Source: Azolla caroliniana (lineage: Eukaryota; Polypodiophyta). Taken from it: a stretch of DNA of 64,000 nucleotides. The stretch's first letter is position 1. Every line of letters begins with the position of its first letter. The stretch covers positions 15,748,001 to 15,812,000 of the forward strand of contig JBHGNT010000003.1 in NCBI GenBank assembly GCA_043228905.1. Direction: 5' to 3'. Of the stretch, positions 61,411 through 64,000 are shown one piece after another. Below the pieces are notes generated by a model. That model saw nothing but the letters and a program-made list of their open reading frames with translations, was not told where the DNA came from and made no database searches. Position numbers and translations under genes: made by a program.

Positions 61411-62442
61411 ATGGAATGTTGGTATTGTGGCAAGAAAGGCCACCGAGAAAGCGAGTGCTGGAAGAAGTGCGCCTATTTGGATAAATCCGGATCCGGCAAG
61501 GCCAGACACGGGAACCGACAAAGTTCACACTATGCAGAAGGATCGGAAGTCAGAGCCGGCATGTGATGAAATATCCTTCAGGCAAATTGTCAAGAGCCTA
61601 ATCTATCTGACAATCGCCCAACCTGACCTAAGTTATCCAATCGGACTGATCAGTCAATTCATACAAAACCCGACAATCAAACACATGTAGTGGTTGCACC
61701 ACATACTATGGTATGTAAGTGGCACTTGTGATCATGGGTTGTTGTGCAGGGGCGGTACAGTTGACCAACAGTATGGCTACACGAATGCCGATTGGGCCGA
61801 AAATGCAACAGATTGCCGATTGACATCAGACTTCATGTTCTCCCTATGGAATGCAATTATCTCCTGGAGCAACTAAAGGCAATCGATAATGGCCTTGTCC
61901 AGCACAGAAGCAGAGTATCGAGGAGCAGACGCAACGACTTGCTAAGCGATTTGGCTAAAGAGACTGCGGAAAGATTTACAAGTGACGATTTCGGAACCAA
62001 TTCCGATCCATTGCAACAATCTCAACACCATCTACCTCACAAAAAAACTTGTCTTCCATGCTCACACAAAGCACATAGAAGTGCATTACCATTTCGCGCG
62101 AGCGTGTCCTTAGTGGTGAGGTCAACTTGTGTTCCATTCGAACTGATCAGCAAGTTGCCGACATCTTCACCAAGGCGCTTGGACTAGACAAGCTACGTCA
62201 ATTTTCAAAGATGCTTGGCTAGCAGCATCTCGACATGCCTTGCTTGAGAGGGAGACGAGCAGAGCCAACTGAACAACAAGCTAGGGGGAGGGTTGAAAAG
62301 GTTGAAGCAGGCGAACGAGATGGAGCTAACGGGCCGAAGGGCCAAAGCACGATAAGGTCGAAAGGGCCGATAAGGCCAAAAGCCAAAAAGGCTGGAACGA
62401 TTAGAGCCGAACATCTGATACCACACAAGCTTGAGAGGGGGT
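61411..62442 (+). pseudogene. Copia gag knuckle joined to an RNase H tail (internally deleted)
   Basis: The Copia-I gag resumes as ECWYCGKKGHRESECWKK (CCHC at 61417-61458). Within about 100 bases the sequence jumps to RQIVKSLIYLTIAQPDLSYPIGLISQF, then GYTNADWAE, HTKHIEVHYHFAR-like sequence and VADIFTKALG near 62158-62180. Protease, integrase and RT are missing. After a first tract (GCTTGAGAGGGAGA, 62241-62254) there is a purine-rich basic spacer (about 62255-62425), then a second tract and an LTR. Confidence 0.8.
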
Positions 62443-62652
62443 GTTGAGATAACAGGCTCAATTGACTTATTGACTTTATTATAGTTAGAATTCATTGTAG
62501 CTAGAATTTTTATATCATGTTTGGAATTTGGCCCCCATTTGTATTTTATCTTTATAGGAAGAATCTAGTCTCGACATCATGTCTAAGATCTATCTATCAT
62601 TTGTAAAGCAAGTTGTAATATCAAATTAAAGTTTTCCTCTATAGCTAATGCC
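62443..62652 (+). repeat. 3' LTR of the 61411-62442 fragment
   Basis: Begins TGTTGAGATAACAGGCTCAA after CTTGAGAGGGGG. TCTTTATAGG is near 62550. The end is uncertain. Its body does not match the LTR at 45300, so the two sides of Copia-I are probably from different elements. Confidence 0.55.
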
Positions 62653-63590
62653 ATTGACCCAAATTCTTCATTGAAAAAATAATGGTGAAATTTAGCTCTT
62701 ATTGGAGGGGTTCAACCCTACATTCTATCCATTTTCGGATTTGAACCTTACACCCAATGTATATGACAATACTATTCTTGATAGGTTAGGTTGCCTTGCA
62801 TCTACTTATATAACTTTCTCTAGTTTGCAAGCCATGAATTACTACATTACAACATGCACAAAATCTAGGTGCAAATCATCATATACTAAGTTATAAACCA
62901 CTCTTGTGTTATGGATGTGGGTACAAATCACATATCTCATTATTAGACACCACATAATGCAAATCATGAATTCCACATTGACAACATTCACAAAAAATGG
63001 TCCCCTTCAATTGAGTGGTGTTGCCTCAATTACCACAAGAGCCACATTGTTTCCCCCTTGATAAGTGATATGAATTAACTACCATGGTTCATTGTGTGTT
63101 GGGGGTTGTAACATTGAACAAAGGGCATCATGTTTGGAATTAATGATACACCCTCTCTCCCCTAACAAGAGACCAAGCCATTTCTACCATTGGCATATCA
63201 TAGTTATCTTGGGCAATAGGTGACTAATTAGAACTATCTTGGAGCAATGTGTCAAAGGGAAATTCCACTAGGCCATATACTTAAGTTTTTTAGTAAAATT
63301 AGGGATTTCTACCTTTCTTTCCTTTCCATGTAATGCTTGTAACCATTTATTCATCTCACTTCCCCCTCTCTCGAACAACTTAATAATTTCAATATTTTTC
63401 TCTCTAACTAATTCTTTGAAACCACACTTGTGATGCATTTTGTCATTTTTTGTTTTCTTTATTATCGATCTTCCGACACTTTGTAATGACCACAAGATAG
63501 GATATCCCGTCGAGCCTTTGAGGCATCCCGATCCCTACATGCATCTGGAGACACTAGCTCTAGGTATAGCACTGTGGTGAGTTGGTTACT
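62653..63590. other. intergenic, with a Cys-rich minus-strand stretch
   Basis: AT-rich, with no complete gene. On the minus strand near 62945-63055 a short stretch reads CGSCGN, stop, GNTTQLKGTIF then CECCQCGIHDLHYVV, resembling a zinc-binding module, with stops on either side. A 75-codon minus frame at 63268-63495 has no recognisable domain. Confidence 0.35.
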
Positions 63591-64000
63591 TGCAAACAAC
63601 ATAGACATTAATAACCTACCACCCCTTAAGTACAACCATGGGACTGATCAAACTCTAATATCTCATGAAGACCGTAATAAAGTGATACACCAAGAAATAT
63701 GGAAAATTTAAACTCGATATAAATGGATCACCCCACAAGAGCCACTCCCATCTAAAATGTTGTACTATAAGGAACACTTCTTGCACTTCTCTCAGTTAGG
63801 TTTTATTACACGACCAAGATATCTAGATACATACTTATCAAATACACTAAGGGTGGCCATTGGACAACTTAGGATATTATCTCACCAACTTGAGATTGAG
63901 AATGGTCGGGCTAATAGAGTCCCTAGAGAGGAAAGTCTATGTAGGTTGTGTCACATCGAGATAGAGGATGAGTATCACTTCACATGCAAGTGCCCAACTT
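63590..64000 (+). pseudogene. LINE-like protein, C-terminal part (continues off the window)
   Basis: A frame from about 63760 to the window end reads RPRYLDTYLSNTLRVAIGQL, RILSHQLEIENGRANRVPRE, ESLCRLC and EDEYHFTCKCP. The order arginine-rich helix, Cys-x2-Cys, acidic EDE, His, Cys is that of the C-terminal domain after RT in plant LINE-type ORF2 proteins. A TAA near 63709 and the window edge prevent judging integrity. Confidence 0.6.

Noticed and set aside
45300-62652. A single intact Copia-I with LTRs at 45300 and 62443
   Set aside because: The two LTR bodies do not align beyond the first 20 bases.

Overview
This window is plant nuclear DNA dominated by transposable elements. It holds two apparent host genes: an intronless subtilisin-like protease (23494-26004, +) and an intronless F-box protein (28620-30557, +). 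Plant origin is supported by the SBT-type subtilase, the Copia lineages primed by initiator tRNA-Met, and a Gypsy primer-binding site that matches (from memory) the 3' end of plant tRNA-Trp. The depth of nesting suggests a large, repeat-rich genome. I cannot name the species.

Left block (1-20653) is a multi-layer nest. The outermost recognisable layer is an unclassified LTR element (U1). It is interrupted by Copia-C (through 13953) and by Copia-G (14345-18956, TSD CAGAG). Copia-C carries Copia-D in its pol end and Copia-B in its 3' LTR (1582-13454, TSD GATCG). Copia-B in turn carries an intact, very young Copia-A inside its own LTR (2259-7764, TSD GTTTG, 1357-codon polyprotein) and a Gypsy solo LTR inside its integrase region (10253-11045, TSD GCGT). 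A second copy of the unclassified element (U2) follows at about 19590-20653.

Middle block (20654-34642) holds a diverged LTR, a TRIM-like array, the subtilase, a Copia solo LTR, the F-box gene, a hAT transposase pseudogene and a hAT-type MITE with an 8-bp TSD (CTCAGACT). Next come a truncated Copia-H (34643-36307) and a non-autonomous gag-protease LTR element of the TR-GAG type (36308-39639).

Right block (40000-62650) is a second nest. Copia-E is split by a decayed Copia-F (40700-44990, TSD CATAT). The gag of Copia-I is split by Gypsy-2 (47087-61410), which is itself split by the younger Gypsy-1 (47920-54519). The 5' LTR of Gypsy-2 holds another long solo LTR with 142-bp tandem repeats and a tRNA-like segment. 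The window ends in the C-terminal part of a LINE-like protein.

The observations most worth following are these. (1) A Gypsy family with 4-bp target duplications centred on CG, an 18-nt tRNA-Trp primer site, an FLDD reverse transcriptase motif and a DHG protease motif; it reminds me of fungal elements. (2) A strong excess of TAG/TGA stops with almost no frameshifts in several elements, as expected from cytosine deamination. (3) An unclassified element pair with a conserved coiled-coil-like frame. (4) A recurrent basic spacer between pol and the 3' LTR in one Copia lineage. I found no clear new host biological system.
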